A stretch of 64,000 bases of DNA from Cycas panzhihuaensis (Eukaryota > Cycadophyta). Numbering within the stretch: position 1 is the first letter of the stretch; every line of letters starts with the position of its first letter. The position numbers and the translations under genes were made by a program. Below the pieces are notes generated by a model. It saw only the letters and a program-made list of their open reading frames with translations. It searched no databases and was not told where the DNA came from. Below are positions 1-10,414 of the stretch, piece by piece. The stretch is taken from assembly GCA_023213395.1 (NCBI GenBank), contig CM041465.1:5890001-5954000 (forward strand). The letters run 5' to 3'.

Positions 1-1511
1 TTAATACTTTGCTCATTAGGACAAAATTAATCCTATGTGAGTATGTGGATCTACGATTATTATCCAAGATGTTGCCTAAGTCATGATTTCAATGAACCCA
101 TTTTGGTAAGTGTTATGGTGGAGGTTGAGATGAAGTTCCCTCCCCATTAGGTTCATTGATGCTTCTCCTAGAATCAAACACAGGAGGAATATATTTGGTT
201 TTATAAGATGTATCAAACTTTAATATAACCTCCTTTTTCTTTTCTTGAGTGTCTTGACAGTAGGTATCCTTTTGGAAGTTAACATCCCTACTTAACATGA
301 CCTTTCTTGATTTAGGATCATATACATTGTATGACTTAGATATTTCATTATAACCAAGGAAAATACATTTGAGACTATGATTATCTAACTTGGATCTTTG
401 TTGATCACGAATGTGAGCATAGCCAAGGTATTCGAATACTTTAAGATGATGCACACTTGGTTTATAATTAGTCCAAGATTCTTCTATAGTTTTCCATCTA
501 ATAGATTTGATGGAGCACTAAGTAAGTAAATAAATAGTTGTGTGTGCTACTTCTGCCCAAAACTCATGTCCCAAATTCTTGTCCTTAAGCATACACCTAG
601 CCATTTTGATTATAGTATAATGTTTCCTCTCTACCACACCATTTTGTTGTGGGGTATAAGAATTAGTAAACTATCTTCTAATTCCATGGTGAACACAATA
701 ATCATTGAATGTATTGGGGATAAATTCTCCCCTATTATCTGATCTTAGAGATAGAAGTTTGTATCCACTTTATCGCTCCACAAAAGTTTTGAAGTTAACA
801 AAGTGTTGGAAGGCATCTAACTTGTACTTGAGGAAGAATACCCATGTTTTCCTTGCGAAATCATCGATGAAAGTGATGGAGTATTTAGCATATGCTAGTG
901 AAGGAATGTTCATAGGACTGCAAATATCTATGTATACCAATTAGAGTGAACCCAATGTTCGATGACTAAAATATGGAAACCTTTCCCTATGATGTTTGCC
1001 AAAAAGACATCCTTCACATAGGTTTTTGTTCACCTCAATATGTGGTAATCCATTGACCATATCCATCCACTTCATAAGGGCTAAACTACTATAATTGAGA
1101 TGGACAAATCTTCTATGCCACAACTCGCTATCCAATTTATCTGAAGTTTATAGGGCATATGTATTTAAAGGAGTAAGAATAAGTTTAAACAAGTGATCCT
1201 TGGTCATTTTCCCTTTGGCAAATATAGTTTTATTTCTCCTTTTATCTTTTATTACACACTCACCATTTTCAAAGATGACTTTGTAGTCCTGTCCTATCAT
1301 TTGATCTACTAATAATAGGTTTTTCTTTAGAGCTGGGATATATAAGACATCATCTAGATGTCTATATTTTATTATATCTATCATTAGGGCTATATTACCT
1401 CTGCCAACTGATTCGTAGGAGGTATCATCTCCAAACATAATGGACCCTTTCCTACTTTTGTCTAAGGTTTGAAACAAGTGTCCTTTATGTGTCATATGGG
1501 TTAAACATCCT
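1..1511 (-). pseudogene. Copia-1 pol fragment: protease C-terminal part, pre-integrase and integrase (broken)
   Basis: This is part of a Ty1/Copia polyprotein on the minus strand, reading from 1511 down to the left edge. In order I see the protease remainder (residues GCLTHMT at the break, then YIPALKKNLL), the gag pre-integrase domain (ELWHRRFVHLNY, 941-1135), and the integrase core at about 455-940. The integrase core keeps an Asp in RSDN and a Glu in NGVVERKH, but has in-frame stops. The integrase C-terminal part follows (LKCIFLGYNEISKSYNVYDP, 113-454). From 112 to 1 it runs, after a frame change, into the integrase-RT linker and leaves the window. The other half of this element lies at 9082-10270; the two are separated by the Copia-2 insertion. 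Domain identity is clear; the copy is inactive. Confidence 0.88.
1507..1511. repeat. Target-site duplication of Copia-2, left copy (ATCCT)
   Basis: The five bases ATCCT sit directly outside the left LTR and are repeated at 9082-9086 outside the right LTR. This is the expected 5-bp duplication made by retrotransposon integrase. Confidence 0.9.
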
Positions 1512-1948
1512 TGTGAGAATAGGTACAGGAACAATATCAAAGGATCAACTAAACAAATATACATAGGTAAAATCTGATATTGCACACGTACACATGATGT
1601 GATAAGTGGAAAACCCCTTCTGGGGAAGAAAAACCACCTCCTAATCCAAGATTTTATTAAGTTTAGAAGCTATACATAAAACCATAATAAACATACCCTC
1701 TACACAATAAACCATCCTTTCAAACAGGCATTGGACAACTCCCTAGATTCTCGGAACCACCTCCTTGAATTTATGTGAGGATATTAATAACAAGAAAGGT
1801 TCGTTGAAATGGGTAGTTGCGCATTTCGATGACCTTTCACATAATAATTAAATAATGACTTAAACTTTTAAATTGAAACCTTTGAATCACTTAAATATTT
1901 ATTTACACATGTGACTTAAACATAAAAGTAACATTAATAATCCTAATA
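1512..1948 (-). repeat. Copia-2 3' LTR
   Basis: A 437-bp LTR starting TGTGAGAATAGG on the plus strand and ending CTAATA. The partner ends CTAACA, so the terminal CA has mutated to TA here. It pairs with 8645-9081. Confidence 0.93.
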
Positions 1949-1957
1949 TCCCCCTTT
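1949..1957 (-). other. Copia-2 polypurine tract
   Basis: On the minus strand this reads AAAGGGGGA directly before the 3' LTR. It is the expected primer for plus-strand DNA synthesis, and its position confirms the element's orientation. Confidence 0.85.
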
Positions 1958-2019
1958 AATGTTAGCTTTTATAATATAGAAAAAGAAGGTCTTCATCACG
2001 TTGATCCCCCTTTGATGAA

Positions 2020-2769
2020 GACTTCTTTTATCTTTAACAAATCTTACAGGTTTAGAAACTTGACTTCGGTCAAATAGTTTGTGAGTATGTCAGCAACCTA
2101 TAGATCTGTGGGACAATAAGATAAATGAATAATGTTATCAGTAACAAGATTACGAATAAAATGTTGATGTAATTCTATATATTTAGTTCTAGAATGTGTA
2201 ACCAGATTTGTAGCAATAGCAATGGCACCTTGATTATCAACTTTAAGTTCTATGGAAGAGTTAGGAGTCAAACCAATTTCATTTAGAAGAGATTTGAGCC
2301 AAAGTACTTCTTTGATGGCTTCAATGAGTGCTCGATATTCAACTTCAGTCGTTGATAGAGCTAGTGCCTATATTTTTTTACTAGACTAAGTAATAGGTGA
2401 AGAATCTATAAAAAATATATAACTTGATGTAGACTTATGATCATTTGTATCACCAGCCCAATCTGAATCAGTATGTCCTATTAAAGTTAGAGATTTACTG
2501 CAAAAATAATAAGTTAATCCATAAAAAATAGTGTTATGAAGATATCATAATATTTGTTTAGTAGCTTTATAATGTCATTCATATGGCTTTTGCATATAAC
2601 GTGAACATAAAACAACATCATAAGATATATCAGGGTGGGTATGAGTTAAATAAATAAGACTACCAATTAGTTGTCTATATAATATTGGATCACACAAAGG
2701 TGTGGAACAATCAGTAGATAGTTTTACTCTTGATTGTAATGAATTAGAGACAGGTTTAGCATTTTCCAT
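2020..2769 (-). pseudogene. Copia-2 RNase H domain (broken)
   Basis: This is the C-terminal end of the Copia polyprotein. The first part (2575-2769) is the RT-RNase H connection (LIGSLIYLTHTHPDISYDV, SRYMQKP). Below it, after stops, come RNase H motifs: TDSDWAGD with the first acidic residue, EVEYRAL with the Glu, and DNQGAIAIA with a further Asp. RNase H degrades the RNA strand during reverse transcription. Several in-frame stops break the frame. It lies about 60 bp from the PPT, as usual. Confidence 0.88.
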
Positions 2770-3664
2770 GTTAAATTGTTTAATTAAGTCTAAAATATAT
2801 TTAGGTTGGGATATAGTTACTTTTTAATCATGTTGATAAATTTGTAATCCAATAAAATAATTTAGGAGTCCTAAATTAGTCATTTTGAATTTATTCATTA
2901 AAGTAGTTTTTAAGTGATGAATGTTATTTGTTGAAGATCCAGTGATGATGATATCATCAACATATAAGATTAAAATAATAATATTATCATTTTCATGTTT
3001 GAAATAAAGATTTGGATCACTAATACATCTAGTGTATCTAATTTGAATTAGATAATCATCAACTTTAATGTACCAAGCTCGAGGAGCTTGTTTTAATCTA
3101 TAAATAGATCTCTTTAGTTTATAAACTAAATTGGGATTATTAATAAAGCCAGGTGACTGAGACATGTAAATTTCTTCTTTGAGATCCCCATTCAAAAATG
3201 CGCTTTTTACATTCATTTGATGGATTTCCCAACCAAACTTGGCTGTAAGAGTAATAATTATTTTAATCGTATTCATCTTTACAATATGGGCAAAGGTTTT
3301 GTTATAATCTATGCCATCAATTTGAGAAAATCCTTTTACAACTAGGCGAGCTTTATATTTTTCAACTGTGCCTGTTGAGTTATATTTAGTTCTATAAACC
3401 CATTTACAGTCAACTACAGTTTTTCCTGGTGGGAGTGGTTCAAGATCCTAAGTTAAATTTTTTTATTAAAGCATCAAATTCAACTTGCATAGCTTCGTAC
3501 CATACAGGATTGTTACTAGCTTGTTTAAAGGTTTTAGAATCATTATTGTCCATTATTTTAGTCATTAAAGCATAGTTAACATGTAATTTTTGGGCATGTG
3601 TTTGCCTGGTATCTGAATGATTACCTATATCAGATCCATCATCATAAGTGTTTTCTTTTCTCAT
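2770..3664 (-). pseudogene. Copia-2 reverse transcriptase (broken, first catalytic Asp changed)
   Basis: A Copia-type reverse transcriptase domain (RVT_2 type). The best open stretch is 2824-3276, with AFLNGDLKEEIYMSQSPGF, a KQAPRAWY motif and the catalytic box LYVDDII. In the first conserved box the residue before VKSAFLNG is Asn, where the family has Asp as a metal ligand. This one-base change (GAT to AAT) would abolish polymerase activity. Upstream, 3440-3664 holds the conserved NPVWYEAM segment that begins the RT domain, followed by stops and frame changes. Family assignment is certain; loss of function is inferred from the missing residue and the stops. Confidence 0.92.
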
Positions 3665-4692
3665 ACAAGCTGTTTGTTGGTAACTGTTTCTGTAGTTATA
3701 GGTTAATTTGAAGAGCTAGCTTGATAAGAAGAGTCTATATCAGTAGGTTCAGTTAGAGTCCAATTCTAGACTTGAGTAGATAAGGATTCTATGATTTCAA
3801 GATCAACTTATTTGTCAGAGGGGTTAACCAAACAGGTGTTGGTTAACAGATTTTTAATTGGAAGTTCTACATAAGTAGAGGTTGAAGAAGATCCTTCTTC
3901 ATCAAATATTACGTCACACAAAATTAAAATTTGATATGTGACTGGATCCAAAATTCTATAGGCTTTACATTCTTCACTGTATCCAACGAAGATATATTTT
4001 TAACTCTTAGGATCTAGTTTCTTGCATTTTTCTTTAGGAACATATCCCCACGCAATACTACTAAAGATTCATAAATAATTAACTAAAGGTTTTCTTTCAG
4101 ACCACTTTTGTTCTGGAGTAACATTTTGTAAGCATTTACTATGTAAATGATTTAGTAGATAGTTGGAGTAGTTAATTACTTCTGCCCACAACTTTAGGTT
4201 AAGATTCTTTACATGTAACATGCAATGAGTCATCTCAACAAGAGTGTGGTTCTTATGTTCAGCAACATCGTTTTACTGAGGAGTGTATGCAATGGAATGC
4301 TGAAATTAAATTCTATACTTTTTATAAAAGGAAGTGAATTTGCCACTTAAGTATTCCATGGCATTATCAGATCTAAAAATTTTGATTTTTGAGTTTAATT
4401 GGTTTTCAACAAGCGTTTTGAATTTAATAAAAATATCAAACACTTGACTACATGTTTTGAGTATGTAAACCCAACATTTTCTTGAATAATCATCAATAAA
4501 CATGATAAAATAATGAAATCTAGAATATGATGTTACATGAAATGGTCCACATATGTCAGAGTGAATAAGTTCAAGTGAAACTTTCACTCTGAATTGAGTT
4601 TTATGTGGAAAAGGGTCCATGTGTTGCTTACCTATTACATAGGTTTCGTAGACACCATAAATAGTATTTAAGGGTGGAAGACCATGAACCAT
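3665..4692 (-). pseudogene. Copia-2 integrase (broken)
   Basis: A retroviral-type integrase (rve) core. The open part 4306-4692 shows LELIHSDICGP with the first catalytic Asp, FIDDYSRKCWVYIL, and FRSDNAMEYLSG with the second Asp. Below 4306 the frame continues after stops to a VAEHKN segment holding the catalytic Glu, and then the C-terminal region (PEQKWSERKP, KYIFVGYSEE). The D-D-E triad is therefore recognisable but spread over a broken frame. The order before RT is the Copia order. Confidence 0.88.
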
Positions 4693-5176
4693 GTCATATT
4701 TTTTTAGGTATTGTAGTTTGCCATAACAAGTATGGCTAAATCATGCATGCCAAAGTTTACTGATTAAGCCAGATTTGGCTATAAAAAAACAGAAGGGTTT
4801 TGTTTTGTTATTTTATAAATTTGTTAAACTATAAAGACATATACTATGATCAACAGGTCCTAAGGCAATACATTTAAATTTATTTAATGGCTCTTTAATA
4901 ATAAATTTATCTTTCTAGAATTCAACGACAAGGTTTTTTGGGCAGATTTAATAAACTGAGAGTAGGTTTGATAACAAACCTAGTACGTAGAAGACGTCCT
5001 TTATTGAACTATCTTTTAAGGTAACATCACCTAATCCTTTTATTTTAAGTTGGGTTCTACTTCTAAAAGAAATCTCTTCTTCAAAGTTAGTTTTAGATTG
5101 ATAAGTGAATAAGTTTTTCTGGTGTCCTGTCATGTGATGGGATGCACCAGAGTCAAGGATCCATTATGGTGGTTGA
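4693..5176 (-). pseudogene. Copia-2 aspartic protease and pre-integrase region (broken)
   Basis: At about 5140-5176 the minus strand encodes a protease active site of the form LDSGASHHMTG, with D-S-G intact. An open run to 4948 ends in VLGLLSNLLSVY, the usual protease end. From about 4930 to 4700 there is a decayed gag pre-integrase segment (LWHA followed by FSHTCYGKLQYL). The protease would cut the polyprotein into capsid and pol enzymes. Stops lie just upstream of the active site and between the two parts. Confidence 0.82.
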
Positions 5177-6217
5177 TTAGTTAGGGTAACAAATGCAAAA
5201 GTTGTTGCCATTAGAGAATGATTATGAGATTGTTGTTAATTTTGTGGTCAGGATTGAGGTCGGTTTTGCAATCCCTTTGAAGCTTTCTATGCTTCTAAAT
5301 CTATTCTACTTCTACAGACATTAATAGTATGGCCTCTTTTATGATAATAGGTACAACAAGTGTTCTGAGAAGAATTTACATTGTTTCGATTAGGAAATGA
5401 CTGATTAGAAGTATTCTGATGTTTAGATGGACCATAATACTTAATATTATTTTGGAAGTTAGATTGTGAACTTCTATGAGGTTTCTGAAATTTTAGATTA
5501 CTATTAAAATTATTTTGATGTTTGTTTTTATTTTGTGGCTTAGTTTTGGAAAACAAAGCCTGGGAAGGATCTTTTAATATGTCTATCTGAATTTACATCA
5601 TTTGATGTTCTATCAGTTGGTTTGTCAACTGACTAAATGTTATAGGAGGATTTCCAGCTTGTTATCTGGCTATTTTGAAAAGATTAAAATGTTTTTGATA
5701 ATTTGTTTATTGCACGACAAATGAGCATATTGTCGTCTTTAGCATGAGTGATTATTTTTTTAATATCACCTACTTTAGTTTTAGATTTAATATAGTTACT
5801 TAGGTCTTTATTAATTAGTTAAATTTTGCATAAAAAATCCTCAACCTTGGAAAAATTATCATAATTAAGGTCATACAATTGTTGTTATAAGACATCTAGT
5901 TGATGTGTATCGACCTTATCATATTTTTCTTGCAAAGTATTCCAGACAGTGGCAAGATCGTCTGTTTTAGAAAACTGTCGATTGATTTATGGTGAAAGTG
6001 AGTTCAAAATGGTGCCTAGGGCTGAATCTGAGTTCATCAGATATACCATATAACTTTCTGTAGTTTCATCTTTTGGTTTTCTAAATTCACCTGTTATATA
6101 TTGCCATATCTTTTGCTATTTAAGTTGATGGGATATGTGATTCCTCTAGTCGGCATAATTTGAGTCAGTTAAGACTAGAATTGGAACGCAGGTAGTTGTC
6201 CCTAGCATTAGAGCCAT
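5177..6217 (-). pseudogene. Copia-2 gag (broken)
   Basis: The capsid protein region, beginning at an ATG at 6217 with the N-terminal sequence MALMLGTTTCVPIL, then an SNYADW-like motif in which the Trp codon is now a stop. Further on it keeps the gag segment DDLATVWNTLQEKYDKVDT. The C-terminal part (5287-5556) is Asn/Gln-rich and ends in a zinc knuckle, C-T-Y-Y-H-K-R-G-H-T-I-N-V-C. This fits C-x2-C-x4-H-x4-C except that the second Cys is Tyr. At least five stops are visible. Confidence 0.85.
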
Positions 6218-8632
6218 ATTGGGAATTGTAGGGTTTGATTAGAGATTGGAGGATAGTATAGGTGAAAAAATAATCACTTAAAAAAATTACCAAATATCAA
6301 ATTAATTTTTTACAGACATGATTAAAAACTAAAAATCATAGTAGGATGATTTAATACTTTTCCCTTTAAAAAGAATTACATGTTCCCCAAAAAAATAAAT
6401 AGTCCTTCCTAACCTTTAAAAAAAAAAAATAGTTCCCCTTAACCAAGTAAGTATTTTACTAAGAAGATATTTAGATTCCAAAATGATTATTATTTTACTA
6501 TTATTTATTAGCAAATAATAGAGCAGAAAATATAATAATTTAAAAGAAAATTTTATTAATTTATTTAAAAAACATAATTCTAGTGTTGAAAGGTATTTAA
6601 TTTCTAAACATTTAATGAAATTTATAAAAAGTTTTTATTGATTAAAAAAATAATTTAAATAGAAAAGAATATTAATTATATTGTGTTATAGGGGAAACGT
6701 TATAGTGAAGGTGATAAAGTAAACAAAAAGGAGTTAATATCCTAATACGAGTAGTTAATTTATTTAATTGCCTTAAGATGAAAAAATAATGTTAAAAAGC
6801 TAATTTGATTTAATTTGCAAGATGTTTATATATATATAAAGGGATTAACAATAAAAAGTAATCAAGGAAGGGTGTATTCATTTTGCCTAAGTTAATCAGG
6901 TTTTATTTAAAAAGAATATATATAAATGTATATATATATATATATATATATAATCTTTGAGAGAGGGTGAAAGGTTATAAATACCTTATAATAAGGAGAA
7001 GGTTTATTTTAACGTTAAGAAAAAGTTAAAGGGGAGGGGATTTTGTTTATATATCACTTATAATGAATGTAGATTAAATAATTAAGTGGGCGGGGAAGGG
7101 AAATTTGTAAACTAAATGTTATAAGGGGGGGTTTATTTTTACCCTAAAGGTCAAAATGTGGACACAACCATTTTGTTTAATTGATAAAATTAAATAACGT
7201 TTAAAAATGAATTGGGGTCTGTGGGAGGGGTAAGGTTGAAACCCTACCTACCTATTCATTTTCTCCACGGTGGCATTTGTCTTGTTACAGGTTGAGTTCA
7301 ACTGGAATGACGGCGAGAAGAAATAATGACTTCCAGTGTCTTCCGTCTGATTCGAGAGAGAGACCATAAGGAGGTGCATGTTCTTTGGATTTCTTTTAGT
7401 CTATGTTTCCATCCCTGCTGTCAATGTTCTCCCATCTCGCGGCTTGTGTCTTCGGCAGCATTTCTTTCCCTAATAAGTAGTTCCAAAGCTTTAAGGTGTC
7501 ATCGAGTGTGGCATCTAAGGATTGTTGCAGGTCTAGAACGATGGAGGAGGTGGTTTGTTTTTGTTATTTATAGAGCAATCGAGAAGGAGTAGCTTGGGTT
7601 CATGGCTAGCCCCATTGTGGTAGTGCCTCATGCTACCGAGTAATGTTGGTTCAAACTAACCCTTCTTCAATTGGTGCTTAACACTTCTTCTTAGGTTTAA
7701 ACATTGGAAAACTCCTTGCTACATGGTAGCAAAATCTGTTAGGTGGGACATATTATATAGGATTCTTGGACAGGGATGAAGTCACCTATATTCTTGCCTT
7801 GCCAATTATGAGGCCTAAAATTACAAATCATAATGAATAGTATTATGATGAACCCTTATTGGTGTGAATTCCATGGGGCTTACGAACTTCCTTTTATAGT
7901 TGATAATGGATTCAGAATCAAGAGGAAGGTTGTCACTGCTTATGATATGGATTATGGCTCTTTGTTACTATGGATGATTCAGTTCCCCTGATTGACATTG
8001 TAGAATAAGGTGTATCGGTAGTCACACCCGGTGGTGTTAGTTCGTTATAGCTCACTAAACTGGCCAATGTGGTACTGAAAGTACTGGAAGAACTTGTAGG
8101 GTCACTAGTTGGTGCAGAAGTACCATTATCAGATGTTATAATACTTGTTTGTATCAGAGGTTTGGTATTTAGAGTCAGACCATTTGGGTAAGCATTGTTT
8201 GATAGTCAGACATCACTTTCTCCATGAGGTCGTTCTTCAAAATCACCTAAGAAATGAGAAGAAGATACTTCTGTTGAGAGTGATCCACTCCAGATCACGG
8301 TGTTTAAACCAAACTGGTAGCAGCTTCAGATCACTATAAGAGGCTCCAAGAACCAACTATTACAACAAGAGACAGAGCCTTGGTCTGGCGACCCAAATAG
8401 CATACTCTTAGGCAAAGAAAACTTGAATCAACATACTAACAAACCACCATTAAGTCCAAAACAAATAAGCCCTAGATACTACTTGAAATCATGCCAAACT
8501 TGTGATAGAAGCCACCATGGAGCCAACGCAGAAGAAACAAAAAGCCTCACTTTGTTGTGGAAATGGACACATAATAGCCTCACTTTGTTGATCAAGAATA
8601 GCCTCACTTAGTTATGTAAATGGACACAGAAA
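6218..8632 (-). other. Copia-2 5' leader (unusually long, 2.4 kb)
   Basis: Non-coding on the element's strand. 6218-7240 is very AT-rich and includes an (AT)n run at about 6924-6952. 7240-8632 is less AT-rich. It contains reading frames on the opposite strand, including 7326-7592 (88 codons) and a 52-codon frame at 7833-7991 (see its own entry). A short motif, AGCCTCACTT, occurs three times close to the PBS (8543, 8576, 8600). Ordinary Copia leaders are a few hundred bases, so extra DNA has probably been added here. Confidence 0.6.
7833..7991 (+). other. Unrecognised 52-codon open frame in the Copia-2 leader (antisense to the element)
   Basis: An ATG-to-TGA frame of 52 residues with the protein-like core WCEFHGAYELPFIVDNGF and then AYDMDYGSLLLW. 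It is rich in aromatic and charged residues and does not look like translated AT-rich spacer. I do not recognise the family. It lies antisense to the retrotransposon in the less AT-rich half of the leader. Upstream on the same strand, at about 7601, is another short ATG frame (MASPIVVVPHATE). It could be an exon of a captured host gene or chance. Confidence 0.3.
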
Positions 8633-8644
8633 GCTCTGATACCA
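8633..8644 (-). other. Copia-2 primer-binding site (initiator tRNA-Met)
   Basis: On the minus strand the 12 bases read TGGTATCAGAGC, complementary to the 3' end of plant initiator tRNA-Met. They touch the 5' LTR with no spacer. This is where minus-strand DNA synthesis would start. Confidence 0.93.
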
Positions 8645-9081
8645 TGTGAGAATAGGTATAGGCACAATATCATAGGATCAAATAAACAAATATACACAGG
8701 TAAAATCTGGCATTACACACGCACACATGATGTGACAGGTGGAAAACCCCTTCTGGGGAAGAAAAACCACCTCCTAATCTAAGATTTTATTAAGTTTAGA
8801 AGCTATACATAAAACCATAATAAACATACCCTCTACACAATAAACCAGCCTTTGAAACAGGCTTTGGATAACCCCCTAGATTCTCAGAACCACCTCCTTG
8901 AATTTAGAAGAGGATATTAATAACAAGAAAGGTTCGTTGAAATGGGCAGTTGTGCATTTTAACAACCTTTCACATAATAATTAAATAATGACTTAAACTT
9001 TTAAATTGAAACATTTGAATCACTTAAATATTTATTTACACATGTGACTTAAATATAAAAGTAACATTAATAATCCTAACA
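8645..9081 (-). repeat. Copia-2 5' LTR
   Basis: A 437-bp LTR, TGTGAG...CTAACA on the plus strand, the partner of 1512-1948. On the minus strand it would hold the promoter; I did not identify a specific TATA box. Confidence 0.93.
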
Positions 9082-9086
9082 ATCCT
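9082..9086. repeat. Target-site duplication of Copia-2, right copy (ATCCT)
   Basis: Identical to 1507-1511. Together the two copies mark the integration site inside Copia-1. Confidence 0.9.
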
Positions 9087-10270
9087 GAATCAATGTACCA
9101 ACTTTCATCTTCTTCCTCCTTAGTAGTGAAGCTAGATAGAAACAACATGTTATTATCCCTTGATTCAGTTATATTATGGGCCTTTCCTCTAGTGGGTAGT
9201 CCATGTTTTGAGAAATACTTATGTTTAGAATGACCACTTCTATGGTAATATAAATAATATAGAGGATCTCTCCTTCTATATCTTAAACTCCTGCTTTGTG
9301 GATGAGATCAATCAACATTGGAGGGTTTCCCCATTTCCTCATAATGTGGAGGAGGATTTTCTCTTAGTCTATTATCATAGTAATCTTGATCATACTTTAA
9401 TGATTGAGGGTTACCTTGATAATTTAGAAAATAAGTATGTCCTTCAAATTGTTTCCTTTGGTTTGTATACTTAGGAGGGTTCTCATTATGTTGATGTCCT
9501 CCTTACCTCCTTTGATGAAGGGCTTGATATTTGGGAGGATCTTGTCTAGATTTCCTTCTAGGGTTCCCGACCCTTCTCTTTAGAGGTGATTCTTTGGACA
9601 TTGAAGTTCTTGCTTGAGAATTGGATTAGATTCATGCCTTTGTGGCAAAGTCATGTTCAAGTGACTCATTGGCATTTTGTTATTCTTCTATTAACATGAG
9701 CATAGCACTAAGTTGTTCTACCTTTAATGTGCTTAGGTCTTTTGATACACTTATGCTTGTGGCAACCATTTTGAATTGTCTAACCACACTAACACATCTT
9801 AGGATCCATTCAACCACCCTTTGTTCTGTTAATATATCTCTAAGAGACCTCAACTTATTCGCTATATCTTGTACTTTTATCATGAATTCTATTACAATTT
9901 ATCTGGGTAACATGCACAAGTTCTCAAACTTTCTTCTAAGAGTCCAGAGCTTGGAAGATGTAGCTCCTTCATATATTAATTAAAGTGTATCCCAAACTTC
10001 CTTTGATTTGACGAACTCACTAAACCGAGGGAAAACATGATCTTCAAGTGCACAAAATATAAGTGCCAAAGCTTCGATATCCTTCTTGACATTTTTTTCG
10101 TAGGTAACTTTCTCTACATTAATTGGATTTAGACCTAACTCATTGTACCCTAATTTCACAATCTCCCACATCTCATTAGCTATGAGGATAGGTCTCATCC
10201 TCCTACTCCAATTCAAGAAATTATTCTAATCAAACTTTGGAATGATCATATTACTGAAACTTGAGGCCAT
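9087..10270 (-). pseudogene. Copia-1 gag and N-terminal edge of protease (broken)
   Basis: The gag half of the outer Copia element, starting at an ATG at 10270 (MASSFSNMIIPKFD, then a stop, then NWSRRMRPILIANEMWEI). The UBN2-type gag domain continues through 9980-10216 (CALEDHVFPRFSEF, KEVWDTL) and 9680-9883 (QDIANKLRSLRDILTE). A zinc knuckle at about 9200-9255 is decayed: only the SGH core is clear and its Cys positions read as other residues. The fragment ends in WYID(S) at the Copia-2 insertion; the rest of the protease active site resumes at 1511. Stops break the frame. Confidence 0.85.
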
Positions 10271-10314
10271 ATTGAACTAAGGTTTTTGTTAAAAAAATAT
10301 GACAAATAAAAATA

Positions 10315-10414
10315 AAGTTTATAAGAGTTTGAATTTGAAGTTTATAAGAGTTTAAATTTGAAGTTTATAAGAGTTTAAATTTGAAGTTTACAAAAGTTTA
10401 AATTTGAAGTTTAA
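10315..10414. repeat. Tandem repeat, 23-bp unit, about 4.3 copies
   Basis: Units start at 10315, 10338, 10361 and 10384, with a partial fifth at 10407. The unit is close to AAGTTTATAAGAGTTTAAA plus TTTG. Units 2 and 3 are identical by eye; the others differ at one to three positions. It lies 45 bp upstream of the Copia-1 gag start, in its leader. Confidence 0.9.

Larger units (their letters stand above)
1512..9081 (-). mobile_element. Copia-2: full-length Ty1/Copia LTR retrotransposon, nested in Copia-1
   Basis: A complete 7.57-kb element on the minus strand. Its parts are a 5' LTR (8645-9081), a PBS touching the LTR (8633-8644), a long leader, gag (start 6217), protease, integrase, reverse transcriptase, RNase H, a PPT (1949-1957) and a 3' LTR (1512-1948). 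The order protease-integrase-RT-RNase H is diagnostic of Copia. Identical ATCCT flanks on both sides show that it jumped as a unit into the protease region of Copia-1. Its reading frame has many stops and a changed RT active site, so it is dead. By eye the two LTRs are still clearly alike, with scattered differences that are mainly transitions. Confidence 0.95.

Noticed and set aside
542-944. Two plus-strand frames in the Copia-1 integrase region
   Set aside because: Shadows of the minus-strand integrase, whose motifs are clear.
8633-8644. tRNA gene suggested by tRNA-complementary sequence
   Set aside because: It is a 12-base primer-binding site next to an LTR; there is no tRNA cloverleaf around it or any of the other PBS sites.
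10315-10414. CRISPR-like array
   Set aside because: Units abut with no spacers and the setting is plant retrotransposon DNA; it is a plain tandem repeat.
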